Origin: Nitrospiraceae bacterium
Lineage (GTDB): Bacteria > Nitrospirota > Nitrospiria > Nitrospirales > Nitrospiraceae
NCBI GenBank assembly: GCA_013140715.1
Contig: JABFSG010000032.1
Coordinates: 1-64,000 of the forward strand
Length of the DNA stretch: 64,000 nucleotides
Direction: 5' to 3'
The notes under the pieces are model-generated. The model did no database searches, was not told the DNA's origin, and was given only the letters and a program-made list of their open reading frames with translations. Made by a program: the position numbers and the translations under genes. Position 1 is the stretch's first letter; each line of letters begins with the position of its first letter. This document shows positions 43,117 to 52,890 of this stretch, one piece after another.

Positions 43117-44604
43117 CTATCTTGTGAGGGTATCCTCAATGTCCGGCGATGTCGCCTGGATGCGATCCCCGAGTGAGGGATAGCGCGCAGCAAGTTTTTC
43201 TTTCATCAGCCAGGCCACGGTCCGATACGACCAGTGGCCCTTCACGCCGGAACGGAGTCTGGCTATGTACTCAGCTTCCGCGTAGTCCATCTTGAAGAGG
43301 CATCGGACTTTGAATCCGAACGGCGTCGCATAGAGCGATCCCTCCGCGCTCGTTTTCTTGAGCTGCTCGATATCCGATCGGACCGCGTCCATCGCCTGCC
43401 GATACTCACGATCCAATCCAGCCTGTACAAGCGGCGGCGGCACTTCATAGCCGTGCACCGTCGTAAAATTCTGCTGAATCTGCTGGCAACGCCGGTGCCG
43501 ATGCATGTCGCGCCAGCCTCCGATGTCCATTAGCACGTCGAATGTGAAAGCATAGCCGCTGCGGAATTCTTTGATGAGTTCGTCGTAGGGTCCCCGTGCG
43601 CTCGTCGCCACGTCGACAGCCTCCTGTTTTTGCTTTTCTGTCCAGGTGCGGACGACCCCGAGGAGGCTCCGATAGGGAGCGTGCGAGACGCGGTACAGCA
43701 AAGTGGTCACGATCTCGTCCAATGGGTCGTGGGGCTCGATGAGCGTTACCGGCTCCGGCTCGCCCCAGGCCGTCGGTTGATCTAATCCAGTTCCCCGAAG
43801 CGCATCCTTCGCGTATGAGGCGAGGGCCTGATAGACCGAGGCCTGATAGTCGTTCGGCTTCGCATGGCGGGCTAACGTCGGGGCGAGGGGTTCATGCGCT
43901 CCGACCGGTTGACCGCAGAGCTCACCCCAGATGTTGACGGGCGACCGCTGGCAGGCATCCTTCAGTTCGTCTCCGATCGCACGAAGCTCCGGCAGCTGGG
44001 ATGACAAGAGTCTGGTGATCTGTTTCTCCAACGTCCTGATACTGACGACCTGCCCGACGTTGGTCTTGGCTGCGAGGGGCAAGAGATACCGCGTCACATC
44101 GAATGCGCGTGCGGCAATCGTTCGTTGGTAATCGGCCTGTTTCATCGACTCGGGTCGCGGTTCACGTTCCGAAATAAATTGGGTTAAGGGTTCGTGTAGG
44201 AGCCTATAGATCTCGGCAAGGCTGCGGAGAATGCCGAAATAGGTGCCCTCTGTTTCCGAGCCCCGAATGGAATCGGGCACGAACCACCCGCCGGACACAA
44301 AGTTTTGATACCGGCTGGATTTTGCCTGACCATCCCACAGAGGCTCGTCCTCAAGTCGAATCGCGGCGAGTTCGGAAATGTCCTCGAAGCAGATGATGAC
44401 ATGGCCCAAGTCGGCGATCGACGCATGGCCGTAGTCGAAATAGAACTGATCCCAGAACTTTTCAGAAGAATGGCCATGTACCCAGCGGAGGCTGCTCTCG
44501 ATAGAGTCGGGCGATCGGCTGTAGCGAGCCAGGGCATAGGCTGACTTCTCGGGCGGCATCGGTGCGAGCGCAATGACGCGGCGGGTCGGTTGATCTACAC
44601 TCAT
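43117..44604 (-). CDS. ThyX-like FAD-dependent thymidylate synthase homologue, duplicated
   Basis: A 495-residue protein. The start at 44604 follows GAAGGAAG. Both halves resemble ThyX: the first has FYFDYGHASIADLGHVIICFEDISELAAIRLED and DGQAKSSRYQNF; the second has RVSHAPYRSLLGVV, FDVLMDIGGWRDMHRHRRCQQI and YARLRSGVKGHWSYRTV-like ends. The ThyX signature RHRxxSxxExSxRY is only partly kept (RHRRCQQIQQNFTTVHGY), lacking the nucleophilic-site Ser/Glu. So it may not make dTMP. It is followed by a TPR protein gene. Its size is about twice that of a classical ThyX. Confidence 0.75.
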   Translation of the reverse strand: MSVDQPTRRVIALAPMPPEKSAYALARYSRSPDSIESSLRWVHGHSSEKFWDQFYFDYGHASIADLGHVIICFEDISELAAIRLEDEPLWDGQAKSSRYQNFVSGGWFVPDSIRGSETEGTYFGILRSLAEIYRLLHEPLTQFISEREPRPESMKQADYQRTIAARAFDVTRYLLPLAAKTNVGQVVSIRTLEKQITRLLSSQLPELRAIGDELKDACQRSPVNIWGELCGQPVGAHEPLAPTLARHAKPNDYQASVYQALASYAKDALRGTGLDQPTAWGEPEPVTLIEPHDPLDEIVTTLLYRVSHAPYRSLLGVVRTWTEKQKQEAVDVATSARGPYDELIKEFRSGYAFTFDVLMDIGGWRDMHRHRRCQQIQQNFTTVHGYEVPPPLVQAGLDREYRQAMDAVRSDIEQLKKTSAEGSLYATPFGFKVRCLFKMDYAEAEYIARLRSGVKGHWSYRTVAWLMKEKLAARYPSLGDRIQATSPDIEDTLTR

Positions 44605-44990
44605 GACGCTTCCTTCAGTGACAGATAGAGATAGGCCGCGAACTATACCCCCGCGCACCGGTCGGCGCAAGAAGGAGCGGCGCGCTTTACCAAATATCGC
44701 TCGTGAAGTGACAGAGTTTTCGCATGTGCGGTTTACCGAACGACTGCCTTTGGCCTGCGTTGACATGCCTGTAACCCATCGCTATAGTCCCGAATCTTTC
44801 TAGAAGTCTACAGAGAAACTGTTTATGACAAGGGGAAAACATCTCGCAGGATGCTCAAAAAGGCTGTTCAGCAAGGCCTCAGCCGATGGAAGGACCAGAG
44901 GCGTAGCCCCTTGGCTACGTTGAGGATGCTTTCGAGGCGAGAACGACGCTGGCGGGCTTTTTCAGCATCCTGACAGACGGTCGCTGAATT
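44605..44990. other. Intergenic stretch with a family A repeat before hisS
   Basis: The interval between the divergent ThyX-like gene and hisS contains the family A repeat at 44847-44972 and, left of it, about 240 bp (44605-44846) with no coding frame I trust. Any promoter for hisS must lie inside or left of the repeat. Confidence 0.6.
44847..44972 (+). repeat. Family A palindromic repeat upstream of hisS
   Basis: CAGGATGCTCAAAAAGGCTG (44847-44866) is inverted against GGGCTTTTTCAGCATCCTG (44954-44972). The core GGCGTAGCCCCTTGGCTACG and GAGGATGC, then GAGGCGAGAACGACG follow the family pattern. It ends 18 bp before the hisS ATG. Confidence 0.9.
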
Positions 44991-46256
44991 ATGGATTCGA
45001 TCAAAGGCATCAAGGGCGTCAAGGATATCCTTCCTGAAGAAACGCCTCGGTGGCGCCTCATTGAAGATACGGCGAGGCGCTGGGCGCTCTGTTACGGCTA
45101 CCAGGAAATCCGCATTCCCCTATTCGAACTCACTGCACTCTTTGCCAGGAGTATCGGGTCGGCGACGGACATCGTGGAAAAAGAGATGTACACCTTTCCT
45201 GACAGGGATGGAACCTCACTGACCCTACGTCCAGAAGGCACAGCAGGCACGGTACGCGCCTTCATCGAACACAATCGGGCGGCTGATCCACTCCCACAGA
45301 AGTATTTCTACATCGGTCCCATGTTCCGCCACGAACGGCCCCAGGCAGGACGTCTCCGGCAGTTTCATCAATTCGGAGTCGAATCCTTCGGCACGTCGGA
45401 TCCCCGCGCCGATATCGAAGTAATTGCGCTGCTGTGGCGCCTGCTATCGGATCTGGCTTTGCCGGACCTGACGCTTGAGATCAACAGCCTTGGAAGCTCC
45501 GAAGACCGCGCTGCATACAAACCTCTCTTACGCTCGTTTCTCTTACAGCAAGAATCCCGTTTTTGCGAGAACTGCCGACGCCGTATGGACACAAATCCTT
45601 TGCGGGTACTGGATTGCAAGGTCCCGGACTGTCGTGCTGCGACCGAGTCGGCTCCCAGGCTGATGGACCACCTTTCTCCTGAAGCCCGTGTACATTTCGA
45701 CCAGGTGCTTTCCGGCCTTTGTGCGCTCGATGTTCCCTATCAACTCAATCCTCGGTTAGTCCGAGGACTCGATTACTATTGCTTGACAAGTTTTGAGATT
45801 ACCTCCTCTCATTTAGGAGCTCAAAACGCAGTAGGTGCCGGCGGTCGTTATGACGGCTTGGTGGAAACTCTCGGGGGTCCCTCTGTTCCCGCTGTAGGAT
45901 TCGCGGTAGGGCTTGAGCGTATATCCTTGATGCTCCAGAAGACATCCACAGCCCTACGAGATGAATGTCTCTATTACGTCGCGGCTTTTGGAGAAGCAGG
46001 GGTTAAGTGTGGGCTGGTCCTGCTCGACGAACTCCGGAAAGCTGGACTTTCTGCCCAATGTGACTACCGCTCCAGTTCTCTCAAATCTCATCTTCGTCAA
46101 GCCGACCGATCGAAATGCCGCTTTGCTATTCTCTTGGGCGATGACGAAGTCGCTCGTGGCACCGTCATCCTCCGTAATCTCGAATCCAAGGCGCAAGAAG
46201 CTCTCCCACTCTCCGGTCTCGCCTCCCTTCTAAGAGCTCGGACTTTCTCTGCATAA
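44991..46256 (+). CDS. hisS: Histidyl-tRNA synthetase
   Basis: A 421-residue class II aminoacyl-tRNA synthetase that charges tRNA-His. Motif 2 is FRHERPQAGRLRQFHQFGVESFG, the histidine motifs are LVRGLDYYCLTSFEI and GGRYDGLVETLGG, and motif 3 is PAVGFAVGLERI, followed by the anticodon-binding domain (from about 325, LVLLDELRKAGLSAQCDYRSSSLKSHLRQAD). The N-terminus IKGVKDILPEE fits the family start. Its 5' end lies next to a family A repeat. Confidence 0.97.
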   Translation: MDSIKGIKGVKDILPEETPRWRLIEDTARRWALCYGYQEIRIPLFELTALFARSIGSATDIVEKEMYTFPDRDGTSLTLRPEGTAGTVRAFIEHNRAADPLPQKYFYIGPMFRHERPQAGRLRQFHQFGVESFGTSDPRADIEVIALLWRLLSDLALPDLTLEINSLGSSEDRAAYKPLLRSFLLQQESRFCENCRRRMDTNPLRVLDCKVPDCRAATESAPRLMDHLSPEARVHFDQVLSGLCALDVPYQLNPRLVRGLDYYCLTSFEITSSHLGAQNAVGAGGRYDGLVETLGGPSVPAVGFAVGLERISLMLQKTSTALRDECLYYVAAFGEAGVKCGLVLLDELRKAGLSAQCDYRSSSLKSHLRQADRSKCRFAILLGDDEVARGTVILRNLESKAQEALPLSGLASLLRARTFSA

Positions 46257-46358
46257 GCATCTCATTTTTGGTATTGACTTTAGATAAAAAACCTCGTAGT
46301 CTCGCTGACAATATATTTCATAAGTAATTGATTGTATTGAATTGTTTTATTCATAGCT

Positions 46359-46679
46359 ATGGCGGATCGTAGGTTAGGTCTATTGTTATCCACACCCCCG
46401 TCACACCCGAGTGTTGAGACGGTCGTCCAGTTGGCATTGGCTGCTTTACGACAAGGTGTTGAAGTTTATATCTATCTGATTGATGGGGGGGTAAGAGTAG
46501 CTACGGATCCGCGCTACCTTGGTTTAATGGATAGTGGAGTAAAGATGTCTGTCTGTGCCTACGGCTGTCAGCAGCACGGTATTCCGACTGTTTCAATCGA
46601 TTCGAGAGCCTCCCTGTCCGGACTTGTCGTACTGTCTGGGATTATTGATGGCTGTGACCGCTTTCTAGCTTTTACATAA
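46359..46679 (+). CDS. DsrE/TusD-like sulfurtransferase subunit
   Basis: A 106-residue DsrE-fold protein, first of a trio. LGLLLSTPPSHPSVETVVQLALAALRQGVEVYIYLIDGGVRVATD is the family's first half; the second holds VKMSVCAYGCQQHGIP with Cys66 and Cys70, where TusD/DsrE carry the sulfur-accepting cysteine. The genes 46710 and 47074 supply DsrF/TusC-like and DsrH/TusB-like partners, so a heterohexameric sulfur-relay complex is likely. A perfect DnaA box lies inside this gene at 46386-46394. Confidence 0.75.
   Translation: MADRRLGLLLSTPPSHPSVETVVQLALAALRQGVEVYIYLIDGGVRVATDPRYLGLMDSGVKMSVCAYGCQQHGIPTVSIDSRASLSGLVVLSGIIDGCDRFLAFT
46386..46394 (+). promoter_or_regulatory. Perfect DnaA box inside the DsrE-like gene
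   Basis: TTATCCACA is the consensus DnaA-binding nonamer. It lies about 1 kb before the predicted unwinding element and could be part of the origin region or coincidence. Confidence 0.4.
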
Positions 46680-46709
46680 CCTCATTATTGTCACTGCGGC
46701 TGATTGTCT

Positions 46710-47051
46710 ATGTCTAAACGCATCGCCGTGGTGATTTCTGGCGATCCCTCTGTTACAAGTCGCCCTGTTGAAGCGCTTCGAATCGCACTCGGTCTTTACG
46801 CTGGAGATCATGACACTACTGTCGTCCTCTTAGGACGTACTCCCTCCCTCTTGATGGAAGACACAGAAGAGATAGTCGATGTCGACATTCTTGAAAAATA
46901 TCTTCCTTCCTTTCAACATTTAGCCATCCCTTTCGTCGTCGAGCCTGGAACGAGGATAGATACATTGTCTGACAGTTTTTCCGTGAAAGTTCTCCCTGTA
47001 GATGAAATACGTCAGTTAATTAGATCTGTTGATAGAAGTCTCGTTTTCTGA
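46710..47051 (+). CDS. DsrF/TusC-like protein
   Basis: A 113-residue protein starting at the ATG at 46710 (30 bp after the previous stop). The pattern KRIAVVISGDPSVTSRPVEALRIALGLYAGDHDTTVVLLG matches the DsrE/F fold of TusC-like subunits. LPVDEIRQLIRSVDRSLVF closes the domain. No catalytic cysteine is seen, as expected for TusC. It is the middle gene of the trio. Confidence 0.65.
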   Translation: MSKRIAVVISGDPSVTSRPVEALRIALGLYAGDHDTTVVLLGRTPSLLMEDTEEIVDVDILEKYLPSFQHLAIPFVVEPGTRIDTLSDSFSVKVLPVDEIRQLIRSVDRSLVF

Positions 47052-47073
47052 GATATCAATCAGTCCTGTATTT

Positions 47074-47316
47074 ATGAGCGCAACTCTCTACCTGCTTCGA
47101 CAACCGGCAAACCATCTCTCTCCCTCGCTCTTTCGAGTGAGCGATAAAGATATGGACGTCGTCTTTATGGAACATCCGGCTTCAATTATCCTCTCTTCTA
47201 TGAGGGGAGCTATTCAAACCGATGGAGAACCAGTGGCTGCTGATTCTCAACAGGTATTGACATACGACGACCTTGTTGAAAAAATTTTTGAAGCCGATCA
47301 CATCATTGTCCTCTAG
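47074..47316 (+). CDS. DsrH/TusB-like protein
   Basis: An 80-residue protein starting at the ATG at 47074 (22 bp after the DsrF-like stop). ATLYLLRQPANHLSPSLFRV, PASIILSSMRGAI and QVLTYDDLVEKIFEADHIIVL correspond to the small TusB/DsrH subunit (YDxLVxxIFxxDxVIVW ending). The conserved cysteine of DsrH is missing. It is the last gene before the origin region. Confidence 0.65.
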   Translation: MSATLYLLRQPANHLSPSLFRVSDKDMDVVFMEHPASIILSSMRGAIQTDGEPVAADSQQVLTYDDLVEKIFEADHIIVL

Positions 47317-47369
47317 GCTTATCAGAGGTTTCTTCTCTTAGTTAATTTTGCAATAAAGAAAGATCGTCG

Positions 47370-47390
47370 TAGGAGTAGGAATAGGAGTAG
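47370..47390 (+). promoter_or_regulatory. DnaA-trio-like element
   Basis: Seven consecutive triplets with a middle A: TAG, GAG, TAG, GAA, TAG, GAG, TAG. They lie 4 bp before two back-to-back DnaA boxes and next to an AT-rich stretch. DnaA-trios are 5'-TAG/TAA-like triplets on the strand leading into the box, as here. Confidence 0.6.
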
Positions 47391-47394
47391 GTTC

Positions 47395-47412
47395 AGTGGA
47401 TAGTGTGTATAG
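47395..47412 (-). promoter_or_regulatory. Two back-to-back DnaA boxes
   Basis: AGTGGATAG (47395-47403) and TGTGTATAG (47404-47412) read as CTATCCACT and CTATACACA on the minus strand, seven and eight of nine matches to TTATNCACA. They are oriented so that the trios lie on the correct side. Confidence 0.55.
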
Positions 47413-47539
47413 AAAGTAAATTATTGAATATTATGGATTCTTATTACGCTGTCCTTGTGGAGAAGATTGGGGGTTGACTCTGGGTAACCACTGCATGCAG
47501 AGTTCATAATCTGTGGCAATTGAGGTAAGTGATAGTCCC

Positions 47540-47567
47540 TTGACCAGGTGACGGTTCAATAATAATT
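47540..47567 (+). promoter_or_regulatory. Possible dnaA promoter
   Basis: TTGACC (47540-47545) and ATAATT (47562-47567) are separated by 16 bp, and transcription would start about 55 bp before the dnaA ATG, upstream of three DnaA-box-like sites. Confidence 0.45.
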
Positions 47568-47602
47568 GAAGATGAAGGGTAAAGACCGCAGGAAAAACCA
47601 GG

Positions 47603-47634
47603 TTATCAACAGGTGTGAATAAGTCTGTGTATGA
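47603..47634. promoter_or_regulatory. Cluster of DnaA boxes at the dnaA start codon
   Basis: TTATCAACA (47603-47611, 8/9), TGTGAATAA (47614-47622, perfect TTATTCACA on the minus strand) and TGTGTATGA (47626-47634, 8/9, overlapping the ATG). This is a likely site for DnaA binding and autoregulation. Confidence 0.6.
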
Positions 47635-48995
47635 AGAGTAATGTAGAAATTATGACTATCCCAAGCGAATGGCAGAGTGCTTTGGCCTATATACAAGGGA
47701 AAGTTCCGAAGCAAGTCTACGATACCTGGTTTACGCCTATTCACCTTGAAAGGATCGAGGGGTCTACGGCTCAACTTGGTGTGCCAAATAAGTTTTTTGG
47801 CGACTGGTTAAGCCAACATTACGGTTCGCTCCTCGCAGAGGCTGTTTCTGCTACTCGAGGTGGAGAAGAGACCACTATCATGTTCGTTATTTCTCAAAAA
47901 CAGGCAAAGCAGGCCGAAAATAGTGTGAGCAGTGCGCCAACAAGTCGCCAAACTACAGGGGTCAGGCCGAAGCGGGGTATTCTGCTTAATCCAAAGTATT
48001 CATTCAAGAATTTCGTTGTAGGCGCAGGAAATCAATTTGCCCATGCCGCTTGCATGGCAGTCGCCGAGCAGCCGGCAAAAGCCTATAACCCATTATTCAT
48101 TTATGGTGAGACCGGACTGGGGAAAACCCATCTCTTGAATGCCATCGGGAATTATGTGGCTGAACGGACCGATCTCCGGATTGCCTATTTGACGACGGAG
48201 CAGTTTACCAATGAGGTCATCAACTCTATTCGATACGACAAGATGATGGATCTGCGGAAGCGGTATCGTCATATCGATATGTTGATGATCGACGATATTC
48301 AATTCTTAGCGGGTAAAGAGCGGACGCAGGAGGAATTCTTTCACACGTTCAACGCGCTCTATGAAGCGCATAAACAGCTTGTTTTGTCGAGCGATCGGTT
48401 TCCGAAAGACATGCCCGATATCGAGGAGCGGTTGAGATCGCGGTTTGAATGGGGCTTGATCGCCGATCTCCAGCCGCCGGACGTTGAAACACGAATTGCC
48501 ATCTTACGGAAAAAGTCCGAAGACGAAGGCGTCACGTTGCCGGAAGACGTCATCCAATTTCTTGCGACGACGATGAAAAGCAACATCCGCGAACTTGAGG
48601 GTTCGCTGGTGCGTCTTGGCGCCTATGCTTCGCTCACAGGCCAAACGATCACACTGGAGATGGCCAAGAATGTCCTCCGGGATTTGATCGGCAGCAAGAA
48701 AAAGATCGTGTCGATGGACGATATTCAGGAAACGGTGGGCGCGCGGTTCCACGTGAAGATCGCCGATCTGAAATCCCGTCGCCGAAGCAAGATGCTGGTG
48801 CATCCGAGACAGATTGCCATGTATCTCTGTCGGGAGCTCACGGATTCGTCCTATCCCGAAATCGGGCGTCAGTTCGGAGGCAAGGACCATACGACCATCA
48901 TCCATGCCTGCAAGCAGGTCATGAAAGCGAAAGACAGCGATAGTACATTGAGTGCCACATTGGACAGCTTGAGGGAGCAGATCCTACGAGCCTGA
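47631..48995 (+). CDS. dnaA: Chromosomal replication initiator DnaA
   Basis: A 454-residue initiator protein. It has N-terminal domain I (EWQSALAYIQGKVPKQVYDTWFTP), a short linker (to about 115), an AAA+ domain with Walker A GETGLGKT (159-166) and Walker B DMLMIDDIQFL, the arginine-finger region, and a C-terminal DNA-binding domain with the DnaA signature GGKDHTTIIHACKQV. The start at 47631 has no strong ribosome site; an alternative ATG lies eight codons downstream. The stop is 23 bp from dnaN. Confidence 0.97.
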   Translation: MKSNVEIMTIPSEWQSALAYIQGKVPKQVYDTWFTPIHLERIEGSTAQLGVPNKFFGDWLSQHYGSLLAEAVSATRGGEETTIMFVISQKQAKQAENSVSSAPTSRQTTGVRPKRGILLNPKYSFKNFVVGAGNQFAHAACMAVAEQPAKAYNPLFIYGETGLGKTHLLNAIGNYVAERTDLRIAYLTTEQFTNEVINSIRYDKMMDLRKRYRHIDMLMIDDIQFLAGKERTQEEFFHTFNALYEAHKQLVLSSDRFPKDMPDIEERLRSRFEWGLIADLQPPDVETRIAILRKKSEDEGVTLPEDVIQFLATTMKSNIRELEGSLVRLGAYASLTGQTITLEMAKNVLRDLIGSKKKIVSMDDIQETVGARFHVKIADLKSRRRSKMLVHPRQIAMYLCRELTDSSYPEIGRQFGGKDHTTIIHACKQVMKAKDSDSTLSATLDSLREQILRA

Positions 48996-49018
48996 GCGTC
49001 GTGGCTGGAGGGGAAGAG

Positions 49019-50149
49019 ATGATGAAACTGCGTATGGGACGAGTTGAGCTCTTGACGGGTCTCCAGCGGGTTCAAGGTGTCGTAGAGAAGCGCAATACGA
49101 TGCCGATCCTTTCGAATATTTTGATCGAGGCAAAACAGGAGGGGGTCGAAATTGTCGCCACCGATCTCGAAATCGGCATGCGGGGGCATTACAAGGCTAC
49201 AGTGGAGAAGGCCGGAGGGGTCACGGTCTCGGCCCGGAAACTCTATGAGATCATCAAAGAGCTGGCGGTCGGCGAAATCGAGATCACCTCGGGTGATAAT
49301 AATTGGACGACGATTCATGCCGGTAAGAGCCAATTCAAGATCGTCGGACTTCCGAGTACCGACTATCCCGCGCTGCCCGTGATCGAACGGGAAGGGCTCA
49401 TTCCCCTTGCCGGGGCCGGTTTTCTGGAGCTGATACGGAAAACCCTCTTCGCCGCAGGAGACAACGACGCGCGCTACATTCTCAACGGTCTGTTAGTGAC
49501 GCTTATTTCGACGGAAAAGAAAACGATCTTGCGACTGGTCGGCACCGATGGACATCGGTTGGCGGTTGCCGAGCAGGAGGTCGGGAATGCGGGGGCCAAG
49601 GGTGCTCCACAAGAGATCAAGGCCATCATTCCGAAGAAAGCGGCGCATGAGATGCAACGTCTATTGGAAGAGGGCGGCGAAGGAGAACCCTTGATCGGGT
49701 TTACGAAAAATCTCATGATTTTTCGGAAGAGCGGGCTGCTGTTGACCTCACGGCTCATGGAGGGGAACTACCCAAATTATCAGCAAGTGATTCCGAAAGA
49801 GAGCGACAGGAAAATCGGGGTCAATCGTAGCGAACTTGAAAGTGCGTTGCGGCGCGTCTCCGTGCTGTCCCGTGATAAGGCAAGCGCGGTAAAGGTCTCC
49901 TTTGCCGCCGGGCAGATGACGCTGTTTTCCAGCAATCCTGATTTCGGGGAAGCGACCGAAGAGCTTGCCGCACGGTATGAGGGAGAGGCCCTGAACACGG
50001 GGTTCAATGCCCGCTACCTGCTGGATGTACTCGGGGTGATGGATGGAGAAACGATCTCGCTTCAAATGGACAATCCGCTGAGCCCCTGTTTGATCCAGGA
50101 ATCAGACAGTCCCGGGTTCAAGTGTGTGGTCATGCCGATTAAGGTCTAG
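49019..50149 (+). CDS. dnaN: DNA polymerase III beta sliding clamp
   Basis: A 376-residue clamp protein that tethers the polymerase to DNA. The start at 49019 follows GGAGGGG; another ATG lies one codon on. The family features are VEKRNTMPILSNILIEA, DGHRLAVAE, KGAPQEIKAIIPKKAAHEM and the C-terminal SPCLIQESDSPGFKCVVMPIKV, whose tail ends in the typical MPI(R/K)V. It lies directly after dnaA as in most bacteria. Confidence 0.96.
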   Translation: MMKLRMGRVELLTGLQRVQGVVEKRNTMPILSNILIEAKQEGVEIVATDLEIGMRGHYKATVEKAGGVTVSARKLYEIIKELAVGEIEITSGDNNWTTIHAGKSQFKIVGLPSTDYPALPVIEREGLIPLAGAGFLELIRKTLFAAGDNDARYILNGLLVTLISTEKKTILRLVGTDGHRLAVAEQEVGNAGAKGAPQEIKAIIPKKAAHEMQRLLEEGGEGEPLIGFTKNLMIFRKSGLLLTSRLMEGNYPNYQQVIPKESDRKIGVNRSELESALRRVSVLSRDKASAVKVSFAAGQMTLFSSNPDFGEATEELAARYEGEALNTGFNARYLLDVLGVMDGETISLQMDNPLSPCLIQESDSPGFKCVVMPIKV

Positions 50150-50211
50150 CTGAATCGAGTAATCAGCCGGATCGCTGTAGACGGAAATCAGGGAGCCGAT
50201 GATGTTATTGA

Positions 50212-52695
<2,484 letters not shown>

Positions 52696-52775
52696 CAGGG
52701 AAGTTGCCAGCCTTCAGCGATCAGATCAACGAAGGCTATTACGCTCGAAGTCAGATGAGAGATGTCTTAGCGGAA

Positions 52776-52878
52776 GGATGCTCAAAATGATCATCCAGCG
52801 AGGCCGCAGGTGTACCCTTGGGGTACATCGAGGATGTTGGTGAGCCGAGAACGAAGCCGGGGATCATTTTCAGCATCC
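52776..52878 (+). repeat. Family A palindromic repeat between gyrB and gyrA
   Basis: GGATGCTCAAAATGATC (52776-52792) and GATCATTTTCAGCATCC (52862-52878) are inverted ends with one mismatch. The inner GGTGTACCCTTGGGGTACATCG and GAGCCGAGAACGAAGCC match the family. It ends one base before the gyrA ribosome site. Confidence 0.9.
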
Positions 52879-52890
52879 GTGGAGAATTAG

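Larger units (their letters stand above)
47317..47630. other. oriC: Predicted replication origin / dnaA regulatory region
   Basis: A 314-bp gap between the DsrH-like gene and dnaA. It has, in order, an AT-rich part (47333-47360), DnaA-trio-like triplets (47370-47390), two adjacent DnaA boxes (47395-47412), another AT-rich part (47414-47450), a possible promoter (47540-47567) and three DnaA-box-like nonamers at the dnaA start. The arrangement matches the known bacterial unwinding element (AT-rich, trios, box). Functional proof is outside what the sequence shows. Confidence 0.65.
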
